Source: Terriglobales bacterium (lineage in GTDB: Bacteria > Acidobacteriota > Terriglobia > Terriglobales > Acidobacteriaceae). Taken from it: DNA of 47,500 nucleotides. A program made the translations under genes and the position numbers. Shown here piece after piece: positions 35,431 to 43,071 of this stretch. The notes below the pieces were generated by a model. It saw only the letters and a list, made by a program, of their open reading frames with translations. It ran no database searches and had not been told where the DNA came from. The stretch spans positions 1-47,500 of the forward strand of contig DATMAB010000026.1 of the NCBI GenBank assembly GCA_035573675.1, given 5' to 3'. The stretch's first letter is position 1. Every line of letters starts with the position of its first letter.

Positions 35431-36266
35431 TCCTGCTGGCCCTTCACGGTTTGGGACTCGTCGCGGACGACGATGGGCGTAGGCAGGGCCGCCGGCGGCA
35501 GGTAGCGGTGCACCAGCTCGCCCAGCCGCTGGCGCAAATACTCGACGGTGATGTCGCGCTCCACTTCGCCGGCCACGCCCAGGCTGATGGCGCCGGTTTC
35601 CTCGGAGACCACGATGGCCACGGCGTCGGTGTCTTCCGTGATGCCGATGGCGGCGCGGTGGCGCGAGCCGAGCTGGGTGGAGAGCACCGGGTTCATGCTC
35701 AGGGGCAGGAAGCAGGCCGCGGCGGCGATGCGGTCTTTCTGCACGATGACCGCGCCGTCATGCAGCGGGGCGCTCGGGCGGAAGATGGTGGCCAGCAGAT
35801 CGTAGGTCAGGCGCGCGTCCAGCGGCACGCCGCTCTCGATGTAGGTCTTCAACCCGACTTCGCGCTCGATGACGATCAGCGCGCCGGTGTGGTTCTGCGC
35901 GAACAGGTTCACGGCCAGCACAATGTCGTCGTAGGAATCCGAACCGGCGCCCTGGGTGAGACGCGGAAAGGCGAGGGTGCGGCCCAGTTTTTGCAGCGCC
36001 TGCCGGATCTCCGCCCGGAAGATGACGATGAGCGCAAAGACGGCGTAGGGCAACAGGCGATCGGCCAGCCAGCTCACCATGGGCAAATGCCCGGCGCGCG
36101 CCACAGCCAACAGGAGCGCCAAGGCGCCCGCGCCCAGCAGCACGTGGTAGCCGCCGGTGCCGCGCAGCATCACCAGGAAGCCGTAGACCAGCGCGGCCAC
36201 CACCAGGATGTCCAGCACCGACACCAGCGACACTTGTGTGACCAGCTCGAAGAAGCGAGTCATCAT
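35427..36266 (-). CDS. cdaA: Diadenylate cyclase CdaA (DAC domain)
   Basis: A 279-residue membrane enzyme making cyclic di-AMP from two ATP. Three N-terminal helices (SVLDILVVAALVYGFLVML; YHVLLGAGALALLLAVA; LADRLLPYAVFALIVIF) precede the DAC domain, whose active-site motifs are intact: PLHDGAVIV (DGA) and LGSRHRAAIGITE (RHR). Start either of two adjacent ATGs (36266 or 36263). The gene overlaps glmM by 4 nt. The usual middle partner CdaR (YbbR) is absent between them. A TACAAT hexamer at 36322-36317 may be the -10. It is divergent from the hydrolase gene. Confidence 0.94.
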   Translation of the reverse strand: MMTRFFELVTQVSLVSVLDILVVAALVYGFLVMLRGTGGYHVLLGAGALALLLAVARAGHLPMVSWLADRLLPYAVFALIVIFRAEIRQALQKLGRTLAFPRLTQGAGSDSYDDIVLAVNLFAQNHTGALIVIEREVGLKTYIESGVPLDARLTYDLLATIFRPSAPLHDGAVIVQKDRIAAAACFLPLSMNPVLSTQLGSRHRAAIGITEDTDAVAIVVSEETGAISLGVAGEVERDITVEYLRQRLGELVHRYLPPAALPTPIVVRDESQTVKGQQE

Positions 36267-36371
36267 TCCACAACTCTAAGCAGTGAATCCAGAACGGGGC
36301 CGGCTGCGCAGTTTCTATTGTACCGCCATGCTCCAGCCGGCCCCCGAAGCGGCCGGCGCGCGCCGCTCGGG

Positions 36372-36377
36372 TAAAAT
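36372..36377 (+). promoter_or_regulatory. -10 element of the alpha/beta-hydrolase gene
   Basis: TAAAAT lies 14 nt before the ATG at 36392, giving an expected leader of about 8 nt. No good -35 is seen. Confidence 0.35.
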
Positions 36378-36391
36378 CGAAGATTGTCCTC

Positions 36392-37345
36392 ATGAGCGCG
36401 GAAGCCCCATCCCGAAACGGCCAGCCGGCAACACCTGCACTGCCGGCGTGGCTGCGGGAGATGTATCCCTTCCGTACGGCGAGCGTGACGGTCCACGGCA
36501 AGCGCATGAGCTACGTGGACGAAGGGGCCGGCGACGCGCCGCCCATCGTGCTGCTGCACGGCAATCCGACCTGGTCGTTCCTCTATCGCAACGTGATCCC
36601 GCGGCTCACCGGGCGCTACCGGGTGATCGCGCCGGACCACGTCGGTTTCGGGCTCTCGGAGAAGCCCGACAACCTCGCGTACTACACGCTGGAGCGGCAC
36701 ATCGCCAACTTCACCGCGCTGGTCGAGGCGCTGGGCCTTAAGAAGATCACGCTGGTACTGCACGACTGGGGCGGGCCCATCGGGCTGGGCTACGCGGTGG
36801 CGCATCCGGAGAACGTCGCGCGGCTGGTGCTGATGAACACCTGGGCGCACCTGCCGCACAACCCGGACGCCTACGAGCTGCACTGGGGACTGCGCATCTC
36901 GCGCGGGCCGCTGGGCAGCTTCACCGTCCGCAACCTGAACCTGTTTGTGGAGCTGGCGCTGCGCATGGCGGTGACCCGCAAGCTCTCTGCGCGCGAGTTC
37001 GATGCTTACCGTTTTCCTTTTCCGGACGCCGCCTCACGCACGGGCGTGCTGGCCTTTCCGCGCATGATCCCGCTGCGGGAATCCGATCCCGCCGGCCGCA
37101 CGATGAGCGAGATCGAGCGCGGCCTGGCCAAGATCACCGCGCCCGCGGACATCCTGTGGGGCAAGCGCGACCCGGTGTTCGGCCGCCTGCACGCCTACCG
37201 GATGCGCGACAACCTGCGCAACGCGCGCGAGCCGGTGTTCCTTGATTCGGCCTCGCACTTTCTGCCCGAGGACGCGCCTGACGCGCTGGCGGAGAAGATC
37301 CTGACCGAGCGCAAGGCGGCGGTGGCGCTGAAGATCCTTACGTAG
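36392..37345 (+). CDS. Haloalkane-dehalogenase-like alpha/beta hydrolase
   Basis: A 317-residue alpha/beta-fold hydrolase of the dehalogenase/epoxide-hydrolase group. The oxyanion region is LLHGNPTWSFLYRNVIP, the nucleophile elbow is LHDWGGPIG (Asp nucleophile near residue 131), the acid is probably Asp in WGKRDPVFG and the base His in DSASHFLPED. The Asp nucleophile and HGNPTWSFLYR phrase fit haloalkane dehalogenases, but halide-stabilising residues cannot be verified by eye, so the substrate is open. The TAG stop lies inside a perfect 30-nt palindrome (37341-37370). Confidence 0.88.
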   Translation: MSAEAPSRNGQPATPALPAWLREMYPFRTASVTVHGKRMSYVDEGAGDAPPIVLLHGNPTWSFLYRNVIPRLTGRYRVIAPDHVGFGLSEKPDNLAYYTLERHIANFTALVEALGLKKITLVLHDWGGPIGLGYAVAHPENVARLVLMNTWAHLPHNPDAYELHWGLRISRGPLGSFTVRNLNLFVELALRMAVTRKLSAREFDAYRFPFPDAASRTGVLAFPRMIPLRESDPAGRTMSEIERGLAKITAPADILWGKRDPVFGRLHAYRMRDNLRNAREPVFLDSASHFLPEDAPDALAEKILTERKAAVALKILT

Positions 37346-37370
37346 AGACGCAGCAAGCTGCGTCTCTACG
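37341..37370. repeat. Perfect 14-bp-arm palindrome containing the hydrolase stop codon
   Basis: Arms CGTAGAGACGCAGC (37341-37354) and its exact complement (37357-37370) flank a 2-nt AA loop. The hydrolase TAG stop is bases 3-5 of the left arm. A second copy with one wobble mismatch is at 37511-37532. It may act as a terminator-like or mRNA-stabilising hairpin. Confidence 0.85.
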
Positions 37371-37384
37371 TCGAGCGGTCGGCG

Positions 37385-37419
37385 GCAGTCGGCATTCAGC
37401 AATCAGCATCTAGCAAAAC
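37385..37419. repeat. Five-unit heptad array
   Basis: Units on the plus strand are GCAGTCG, GCATTCA, GCAATCA, GCATCTA and GCAAAAC. On the minus strand three consecutive units start TAG, TGA and TGA, so stops again recur with a 7-nt period. Confidence 0.8.
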
Positions 37420-37423
37420 CCTA

Positions 37424-37490
37424 GATCCTTCGCTCGGGCTTCCCGCGCTGGAGGAAGCGCGCGGGAGCCCTCCCTCGCTCAGGATGACGA
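37424..37490. repeat. REP-like imperfect palindrome
   Basis: A ~67-nt element with complementary blocks GGGCTTCCCGCGC (about 37436-37448) and GCGCGGGAGCCC (about 37459-37470), flanked by GATCCTTCGCTC and a GCTCAGGATGA end. The ATCCT..AGGAT ends also pair. The layout resembles dispersed intergenic elements that I recall from acidobacterial genomes; no transposase-like gene is present. Confidence 0.6.
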
Positions 37491-37510
37491 CGTTGGTTGG
37501 TAGCCACCTG

Positions 37511-37532
37511 GAGACGCAGCAAGCTGCGTTTC
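37511..37532. repeat. Second copy of the GAGACGCAGC palindrome
   Basis: Arms GAGACGCAGC and GCTGCGTTTC around an AA loop, matching the inner part of the 37341-37370 palindrome with one G-T wobble. Confidence 0.75.
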
Positions 37533-37570
37533 TACGGAGCGCGGGTGGAATCCGCGGCGATGAGTTGCCA

Positions 37571-37716
37571 GTACTGAGTACCGAGTATCGAGTACTGAGT
37601 AACCCGAGCTCGCGGCAGGCCGCAAGCCGCTGGCAGCCGGCGGCCAGCAGCACTCGGCAGTCAGCAATCAGCAAGACCGAAGTTCTAACCACCGGCCACT
37701 GACCACTAGCCACTGG
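37571..37716. repeat. About 20-unit heptad array in one register, running into the xseA stop
   Basis: Three visibly different heptad blocks share one 7-nt register: GTACTGA-type units at 37571-37598, CAGCAAT-type units at 37655-37675 and CACTGAC-type units at 37690-37714. The distances 84 and 119 nt are exact multiples of 7. The intervening 56 nt is C/G-rich and keeps a loose heptad pattern. On the minus strand the first unit TAGTGGT carries the xseA stop. Confidence 0.8.
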
Positions 37717-39073
37717 TTTTCCGCACGGTGGCGTGAATCGTTCCGCGCGCCAGGCGGGCAGAGATCTCATCGCCTGGGGCGAGTTGCGCGGCGTCCTTCA
37801 ACAGGTTGCCGGCGGCGTCGAAGACCAGCGCATAGCCGCGGTCGAGCACCTTGAGCGGCGAGAGCCCGTCGAGCTGCGCGGCCAGGCGGTCCAGGGACGC
37901 CCGGCGCTCGAGCAAGTGATGGCGTGCGGCTGCGCCCAGCGCAGCAAACCGGGCCGCCAGCTCGCGCTTCAAACCGGCAAGGCGCCCGCGCAGGTCGTAG
38001 TGCCGCAGACGCGTCGCCGCGACGTCGAGCCGCCGGCGATGGCGCTCGAGCAGGTCCTGCTGGGCCTGTGCCAGGCGGAACAGCAGTTCATCGCGGCGCT
38101 GCTGGCGCCGCCCGAGGAACTCGTTGATGCGGGCGAAGGCGGCGTGCTGGGCCAGCTCGGTGAGCGTCTGGCGCGCCCTCAGCAGCCGGTAGCGGGCGGC
38201 GCGGGCCAGGCGCTCGCGCAGGTCGGCGACGCGCCGCTCGAGGTCGTGCTTGGGCTCGACCACCATCTCCGCTGCGGCCGAAGGCGTAGGCGCGCGCAGG
38301 TCGGCGACGAAATCGGCGATGGTGAAATCGGTCTCGTGGCCGACGGCCGAAATCACCGGCACCTTGCTCGCGGCGATGGTGCGGGCCAGCGCCTCGTCGT
38401 TGAAGGCGGCCAGGTCCTCGGCCGAACCTCCGCCGCGCGCCACCAGGATGACGTCCACGTTGCGGGCGCGGCTGAAGTAATTCACGCCGGCGGCGACCTC
38501 GGCGGCCGCCGCTTCGCCCTGCACCTGCGCCGGGAAGATGAGCACATGCACGCTCTCGTGACGCCGCCGGAGGACGTTCAGGATGTCGCGGATGGCGGCG
38601 CCCTGCGGCGAGGTCACGATGCCGATGGTGCGGGGCAGCGCCGGCAACGGCTTCTTGCGCGCGGCGTCGAACAGGCCTTCGGCCGCCAGGCGCGCTTTCA
38701 ACTGCTCGAAGGCGATCTGCAGCGCGCCCGCGCCTTTGGGCTCCAAATACTCGGCGGAGAGTTGCAGTTCGCCGCGCGTCTCGTAGACCGTGACGCGCCC
38801 GCGGGCGATCACCGCCATGCCGTCCGCGGGCCGGAAGCGCAACAGCCGGGCCTGCGAGCGGAACATCACCAGGCGGAGCTGCGCGTCGCCGTCCTTGAGG
38901 GTGAAATAGAGGTGGCCGGAGTCGGCGGCGCGGAAGTTCGAGATCTCGCCCTCGACCCAGACGTCGGAGTACTCGCGCTCGATGGAGGTGCGCAGCGCTC
39001 CGATCAGGTCGCGGACGGTCCACACGCGCCGCGGCTGCGGAAAGAGCAGGCCAAGCTGGGGGTCGAGGGCCAC
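37706..39073 (-). CDS. xseA: Exodeoxyribonuclease VII large subunit
   Basis: A 455-residue XseA, catalytic subunit of the single-strand-specific exonuclease VII. The N-terminal OB fold reads RVWTVRDLIGALRTSIEREYSDVWVEGEISNFRAADSGHLYFTLKD, followed by the catalytic domain (LPRTIGIVTSPQGAAIRDILNVLRRR, VDVILVARGGGSAEDLAAFNDEALARTI, ISAVGHETDFTIADFVADLRAPTPSAAAE), a long coiled coil and the C-terminal DRGYALV segment. The GTG at 39073 gives VALDPQLGLLFP and is preferred to the longer extension that reads into repeat-like DNA. No xseB is seen. The TAG stop is in unit one of a heptad array, which therefore encodes the last residues. Confidence 0.95.
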   Translation of the reverse strand: MALDPQLGLLFPQPRRVWTVRDLIGALRTSIEREYSDVWVEGEISNFRAADSGHLYFTLKDGDAQLRLVMFRSQARLLRFRPADGMAVIARGRVTVYETRGELQLSAEYLEPKGAGALQIAFEQLKARLAAEGLFDAARKKPLPALPRTIGIVTSPQGAAIRDILNVLRRRHESVHVLIFPAQVQGEAAAAEVAAGVNYFSRARNVDVILVARGGGSAEDLAAFNDEALARTIAASKVPVISAVGHETDFTIADFVADLRAPTPSAAAEMVVEPKHDLERRVADLRERLARAARYRLLRARQTLTELAQHAAFARINEFLGRRQQRRDELLFRLAQAQQDLLERHRRRLDVAATRLRHYDLRGRLAGLKRELAARFAALGAAARHHLLERRASLDRLAAQLDGLSPLKVLDRGYALVFDAAGNLLKDAAQLAPGDEISARLARGTIHATVRKTSG

Positions 39074-39203
39074 GGAAACGCAGTGTACAGTGGCTGGTGG
39101 CCAGTTACCAGGAAGGGATGCCAACGCAGAGGCCGTAGAGAAGGGAAGGGGCAAAATGCAAAATATAAATAAAGAGGGGAAAGCGGAAGGCGGAGAACGA
39201 GAG

Positions 39204-39238
39204 GCAGTAAGCTAGCGGCTAGAGGCTAGTAGCTGACC
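39204..39238. repeat. Five-unit heptad array, a stop triplet in every unit
   Basis: Units GCAGTAA, GCTAGCG, GCTAGAG, GCTAGTA, GCTGACC: TAA, TAG, TAG, TAG and TGA in turn, covering all three plus-strand frames. It is followed by a 9-nt repeat (CCTCTGCGT twice) at about 39237-39254. It lies between the xseA start and the PilZ gene stop. Confidence 0.85.
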
Positions 39239-39277
39239 CTCTGCGTCCTCTGCGTTCTCGGCGGTGGAAAAAGGGTG

Positions 39278-39634
39278 TTACTCCAGCGGCGGGGCGACGG
39301 CGTACGGGTCGTGCTGGACGACCTCGAAGTCGTCGTAGACGGCGGCGATGCCCACGCGCTTATCGGCCTCGCGCTGCTGGATGCGCACGATCCTGGCCTT
39401 GCAGCGCACCACCACCTGCTTGTCTCTGCCGGTGATCTCCGGGGGCAGGGGCATGGCGACTTCGATGGTGGAGCCCATCTTGAGCTCGACGTCGGTATAG
39501 AGGAAGACGCTGTTCTGGCTGACGTCGCGGGTGTACCACACTTCTTCGTGGACGCCGCCGTTCGACCAGCGGACCGAAGCCGGCATCAGGTGCGGAAGTC
39601 TCTCGTGGGTGCGCTTGCTCTTCGTCTCAGGCAT
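39278..39634 (-). CDS. Single-domain PilZ protein
   Basis: A 118-residue protein consisting of one PilZ-type beta-barrel. THERLPHLMPASVRW gives the N-terminal Arg region and DVSQNSVFLYTDVELKMGSTIEVAMPLPPE matches the (D/N)xSxx(G/S) loop, with Ser in place of Gly; only one of the usual two arginines of RxxxR is evident, so c-di-GMP binding is uncertain. VVRCKARIVRIQQ is a core strand pair. The ATG at 39634 follows GGGGGAGG 3 nt upstream. It stands alone; possible partners are the pilus ATPase or other motility factors, by inference. Confidence 0.82.
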   Translation of the reverse strand: MPETKSKRTHERLPHLMPASVRWSNGGVHEEVWYTRDVSQNSVFLYTDVELKMGSTIEVAMPLPPEITGRDKQVVVRCKARIVRIQQREADKRVGIAAVYDDFEVVQHDPYAVAPPLE

Positions 39635-39803
39635 AGTCCTCCCCCTTGCGCAGAACCAGTGGGGAGAGCCAGGCAGGGGGAGCGCCCAGTCGAATTATAG
39701 ATAGCATGAAAGCCGGATTTTGGGAATCCCCCAAAACGGCCATCCCCGGCGGTGTCCATTGTAGCGCGGTTTCGGCGTTAAGCAGTTGCCCGGCAGGGGG
39801 ATA

Positions 39804-39845
39804 GCGACGAGCGACAAGCAATAAGCGATAAGCAGTAAGCGATGC
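39804..39845. repeat. Six-unit heptad array (left arm of inverted pair)
   Basis: Units GCGACGA, GCGACAA, GCAATAA, GCGATAA, GCAGTAA and GCGATGC. TAA recurs every 7 nt in three consecutive units. It pairs with the array at 39872-39906 to form a long interrupted hairpin with a ~26-nt loop. Confidence 0.85.
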
Positions 39846-39871
39846 GGGTCCCGGGCTGGGCGGGAAAGAAG

Positions 39872-39906
39872 GCTTATTGCTTATCGCTTGTTGCTTATTG
39901 CCTTAC
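39872..39906. repeat. Five-unit heptad array containing the DUF2905 stop (right arm)
   Basis: Units GCTTATT, GCTTATC, GCTTGTT, GCTTATT and GCCTTAC. Reading the minus strand from 39905 the gene's TAA stop is followed by TAA triplets at offsets 8, 22 and 29, covering all three frames. Confidence 0.85.
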
Positions 39907-40133
39907 TTTCCAAATCGCCCGATCAGGTACAACGCCAGCGACAGCACCACGCTCAGCAGGATCGACGTCGCCAGCGGAAAGTAGAATACGCTGTTCTTTC
40001 CGCGCCAGACGAAGTCTCCGGGCAGGCGGCCCAGGGGCAGGTTGAGCTTGCCGCCCAGGGTCAGCAGCAGGCCGAGGACGACCAGAACGGCGCCCAGGAG
40101 GATGAGGAGCTTGCCGGCGGCGGACACAAGCAC
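39903..40133 (-). CDS. DUF2905-family small membrane protein
   Basis: A 76-residue protein with two hydrophobic helices (GKLLILLGAVLVVLGLLLTL and ATSILLSVVLSLALYLIGRF) around GGKLNLPLGRLPGDFVWRGKNSVFYFPLATS, the DUF2905 signature. The family has no known function. Two GTG starts are possible (40133 and 40127). TAAAAT at 40139-40134 would start transcription at about 40127, so the second GTG could be a leaderless start. The TAA stop lies in a heptad array. Confidence 0.85.
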   Translation of the reverse strand: MLVSAAGKLLILLGAVLVVLGLLLTLGGKLNLPLGRLPGDFVWRGKNSVFYFPLATSILLSVVLSLALYLIGRFGK

Positions 40134-40205
40134 ATTTTAGCCACTGAGACACTGAGGGCACAGAGGAGACATCCCTCGGGTGAGGCCCTTAGGACAACCA
40201 TCCTT

Positions 40206-40421
40206 ATGCAGCTAGACGCGGTTGTGATGGCCGGACAGGCCGTCAATGTTGGGAATGTCCCTTTCGCCTGGGGCAAGGTAGGATTGCTTCAGAGAATTGA
40301 AGACAAAGAAACCATCGGAGCCGAAGCCGTCGCCGCCATGTTCATGCGGTTGTGCAGCGTGCGACATAGGGATTCACTGCGCGAGAAAGCCGGACTGCCA
40401 GCACCCGCCGTACAAGCCTAG
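40206..40421 (+). CDS. Hypothetical small protein
   Basis: A 71-residue open frame, MQLDAVVMAGQAVNVGNVPFAWGKVGLLQ at the start, with a mixed helical composition (GAEAVAAMFMRLCSVRHRDSLREKAG). I do not recognise it. There is no obvious Shine-Dalgarno. It converges with the next small gene, overlapping its stop by 4 nt. Base composition here is lower in GC than in flanking genes, and the small pair might be a remnant of an acquired module. Coding status is uncertain. Confidence 0.35.
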   Translation: MQLDAVVMAGQAVNVGNVPFAWGKVGLLQRIEDKETIGAEAVAAMFMRLCSVRHRDSLREKAGLPAPAVQA

Positions 40422-40636
40422 GCCGAAAAGCCGGTAGTAGCTGACGCCTGAACCGGTTCGTCCTGGAAGCGGCGCTGTTCTTTGCCCACCCACTCGACGA
40501 AGAGTGCTTCAAACTCCTGCTGGGTATAGATTCCCTTCTGGATCAGGAGGGTGTTCATCGCATACAGCGCGGCCCTGAACCGCTCTTCTCTTGAGGCAAT
40601 CCGCAGAGCTTCGTCGAAAGACACTGTCACCCTCAA
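40418..40636 (-). CDS. Hypothetical small helical protein
   Basis: A 72-residue protein predicted largely helical: FDEALRIASREERFRAALYAMNTLLIQKGIYTQQEFEALFVEWVGKEQRRF. The phrase LLIQKGIYTQQEFEAL resembles short helical stretches of nitrile-hydratase-beta-like accessory proteins, but this is too weak for assignment. Possible starts are TTG 40636, GTG 40630 or GTG 40624; GAGG precedes the last by 6 nt. No partner is evident. Confidence 0.5.
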   Translation of the reverse strand: MRVTVSFDEALRIASREERFRAALYAMNTLLIQKGIYTQQEFEALFVEWVGKEQRRFQDEPVQASATTGFSA

Positions 40637-40702
40637 CGCTGTTCAGACGCAATCAAAGCATTAGTTCCCGGCAAGTGTCAACGAGCCTGTAGATGCAAGT
40701 GC

Positions 40703-42808
40703 CTACTCCTGCACGCTCACCACTTGCAGGATCTCCTCGACCGTGGTCAATCCTTCCTTCAGCAGCCAGGCGGAGTACTTTTTCAGGTCGAGCATGCCGT
40801 GGCGGAGGGCGGCGGCGTGGATCTCTTCCGTGGTTGCGCCCTTGGCGACCATGGTGCGCAGTTCGGGGTTCATCTTCAGGACTTCGTAGATGCCCACGCG
40901 GCCGCGCACGCCCTTGCCGTTGCACTCGCCGCAGCCCACGCCCTTGTAGATGGTGGTGCCTTTCTCCAGGCCCATAAATTCGCAGGTGGTGTCGTCGGCC
41001 TTGATGGGCTCCTTGCATTTCTGGCAGAGGCGGCGGGCCAGGCGCTGCGCCATCACGCCGATGGTGGAGGACGAGACCAGGAAGGGCTCGACGCCCATTT
41101 CGCCCAGACGCGTAAACGAGCCGGCGGCGTTATTGGTGTGCAGCGTGGTGAAGACCAGGTGGCCGGTGAGGGCGGCTTCGACGGCGATGTGCGCGGTTTC
41201 CTTGTCGCGGGTCTCGCCCACCAGGATGATGTCCGGGTCCTGGCGCAGGAACGACCGCAGGATGCGCGCGAAGTCGAGCCCGATCTCCTTGTGCGCCTGT
41301 ACCTGGTTGATGCCGCTCAGGTCGTACTCGATGGGGTCTTCGGCGGTGGAGATGTTGACGCCCGGTTCGTTCAGTTCGGCGAGCGCCGAATAGAGCGTGG
41401 TGGTCTTGCCGGAGCCCGTCGGCCCGGTGACGTACATGATGCCGTAGGGCTGGGAGATGAGCTCGCGCACCAGCTCGAGCGTCGCCTGGTGGGCGATGAG
41501 CTTATCGAGGCCGAGCGTAGTGTTCGATTTGTCGAGGATGCGCATGCAGACCTTCTCGCCCCACTTCGACGGGATGGTGGAGACGCGGAAGTCGATGGGC
41601 CGGCCTTCCATGTTGACGCTGATGCGGCCGTCCTGCGGCAGGCGCTTCTCGGAGATATCCAGCTTGGAGATGATCTTCAGGCGCGAGGTCAGGCCGAGCT
41701 GCACCTTCTTGGGCAGGTTCTGGACCACGCTGAGCACGCCGTCAATGCGGAAGCGCACGACCACTTCGGTCTCCATGGGCTCGACGTGGATGTCGCTGGC
41801 CCCCTTCTTGATGGCCAGGCCCAGGATGGAGTTGGCCAGGCGGATGATGGGCGCGTCTTCCGAGGCCGACATCAGCTCCTGCTTGGTCTCGGCGCCGGTG
41901 GGGCCGCCATCTTCGGTCATCTGCAGATCGCGGATGATCTCCGACTGCAACAGGTCGATCATTTCCGCCGACGTCTTGCCCGCCATGTCGAGCGTGCCGG
42001 TGACGGCCTTGCCGGCCGCGGCGGCCGCCGGCTTCTCCTCCTTCTGCATGAGCTGGGCGTAGGTGGTGCTCATGAACTTCTTGAAGTCTTCCTCGGTGGT
42101 GACCACGGGCTCGATCATCACGCCCTTGATGATGCGGCGGATGTCGTCGAGGGCGATGATGTTGTTGGGGTTCACCATGGCCAGCGTCAGCCGGTTGTTG
42201 GCGAAGGCCACGGGGATGACGCGGTGCTGCAGCATCATGGTCTGCGGAAGCAGGGCGAGCACCCGGGCGTCGAAGTTCATCTTGGCCAGGTTCATGTACT
42301 CGATGCCCACCTGCTGCGAAGCGGCCTCGACGCGCTCGGCCAGCACGGCGGTGAGCGCCAGCCCCATCTTCGGATACAGCATGAACAGGTCCTGGAAGTC
42401 CTTCTGCTCAAGGACCGCACAGGTCGTGGCCTGGGTGGCGGTGACGGTGGCGCTGCGCGGCTTGCCGGTCAACAGCGACATTTCGCCGAAGTTCGTCCCC
42501 GGGCCCAATTCCGTGAGCAGGAAGTCGATGTTGGTGTTGGGGTCCTTCTTGCGCACCTCGACCAGGCCGGAGGTGATGAAGAACATGGAGCTGCCGGGGG
42601 CGCCTTCGCGCACGATGACGGTGTTGGGCGGGTAGTCGCGGCGCTTCATGCGCTTGACGACTTCCTGGCACTCGGCCACCGAAAGGCCGCTGAACAGCTT
42701 GATGCGCTGCAGGAAGTGCAGCGTTCCGGTTTCGGTCGTGGGCTTGGCCGGCGCGGCGGCCGGCGCAGCAGCCGGAGCGGCGGATGGACTTGCCGGGAGT
42801 GTGGCCAT
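40703..42808 (-). CDS. Type IV pilus assembly ATPase PilB/GspE with N-terminal cyclic-nucleotide-binding domain
   Basis: A 701-residue hexameric secretion ATPase. A Pro/Ala-rich leader is followed by a CRP-like cNMP domain (~30-150: LFSGLSVAECQEVVKRMKRRDYPPNTVIVREGAPGSSMFFITSGLVEVRK ... GTNFGEMSLLTGKPRSATVTA), an MshEN/T2SSE-N domain (~165-250) and the ATPase. Walker A GPTGSGKTT (~460), Asp box, Walker B DPDIILVGETRD, His box TGHLVFTTLHTN and a Cys4 zinc site (CQKC ... CGEC) are complete. Canonical PilB lacks the cNMP domain, so this fusion suggests nucleotide control of pilus extension or secretion. The ATG at 42808 has GGAG 8 nt upstream. It is divergent from the HD-GYP gene. Confidence 0.93.
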   Translation of the reverse strand: MATLPASPSAAPAAAPAAAPAKPTTETGTLHFLQRIKLFSGLSVAECQEVVKRMKRRDYPPNTVIVREGAPGSSMFFITSGLVEVRKKDPNTNIDFLLTELGPGTNFGEMSLLTGKPRSATVTATQATTCAVLEQKDFQDLFMLYPKMGLALTAVLAERVEAASQQVGIEYMNLAKMNFDARVLALLPQTMMLQHRVIPVAFANNRLTLAMVNPNNIIALDDIRRIIKGVMIEPVVTTEEDFKKFMSTTYAQLMQKEEKPAAAAAGKAVTGTLDMAGKTSAEMIDLLQSEIIRDLQMTEDGGPTGAETKQELMSASEDAPIIRLANSILGLAIKKGASDIHVEPMETEVVVRFRIDGVLSVVQNLPKKVQLGLTSRLKIISKLDISEKRLPQDGRISVNMEGRPIDFRVSTIPSKWGEKVCMRILDKSNTTLGLDKLIAHQATLELVRELISQPYGIMYVTGPTGSGKTTTLYSALAELNEPGVNISTAEDPIEYDLSGINQVQAHKEIGLDFARILRSFLRQDPDIILVGETRDKETAHIAVEAALTGHLVFTTLHTNNAAGSFTRLGEMGVEPFLVSSSTIGVMAQRLARRLCQKCKEPIKADDTTCEFMGLEKGTTIYKGVGCGECNGKGVRGRVGIYEVLKMNPELRTMVAKGATTEEIHAAALRHGMLDLKKYSAWLLKEGLTTVEEILQVVSVQE

Positions 42809-43071
42809 CGGGTTCTCTCCTCACCTCGCGTGCTGGCGGCGTCCGCTCGGAAGCTCCGGGAGACGGCGCGCAAGGAACGCCTGGGACCACCGTCGCATGC
42901 GGGGGAAGTGCGCGGATTATATACCACGGCAGCGCCGGTGGGGCGGCGTTTCGGCGCCGCTTCGGCGCCCGCGTCCTTCTGCTATAGTAACCACCGCCGG
43001 AGGGTGCGGGGCGGCGCTCGCGGCCGCCCGATCCTCCCCCGGAGAGGCGCGTCCTCATCCCATTCGACCGC
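42809..43071. promoter_or_regulatory. Divergent regulatory spacer, PilB-like / HD-GYP
   Basis: Two opposed -10 elements are visible: TATAAT on the minus strand (42921-42916) towards the ATPase gene, and TATAGT on the plus strand (42983-42988) towards the HD-GYP gene. Neither has a convincing -35. Between them lies a GC-rich direct/inverted repeat built on TTTCGGCGCC. Leaders would be about 100 and 80 nt. Confidence 0.5.

Larger units (their letters stand above)
37346..37705. other. Gene-free, repeat-packed spacer between convergent hydrolase and xseA
   Basis: 360 nt without a credible gene. From left: the rest of the stop-codon palindrome; a five-unit heptad array (37385-37419); an imperfect REP-like palindrome (37424-37490); the second palindrome copy (37511-37532); and a long heptad array (37571-37716) running into the end of xseA. 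Nearly every base belongs to a repeat. Confidence 0.75.

Noticed and set aside
37424-37490. Insertion sequence remnant
   Set aside because: A palindromic element without any transposase-like frame or target-site duplication; treated as REP-like.
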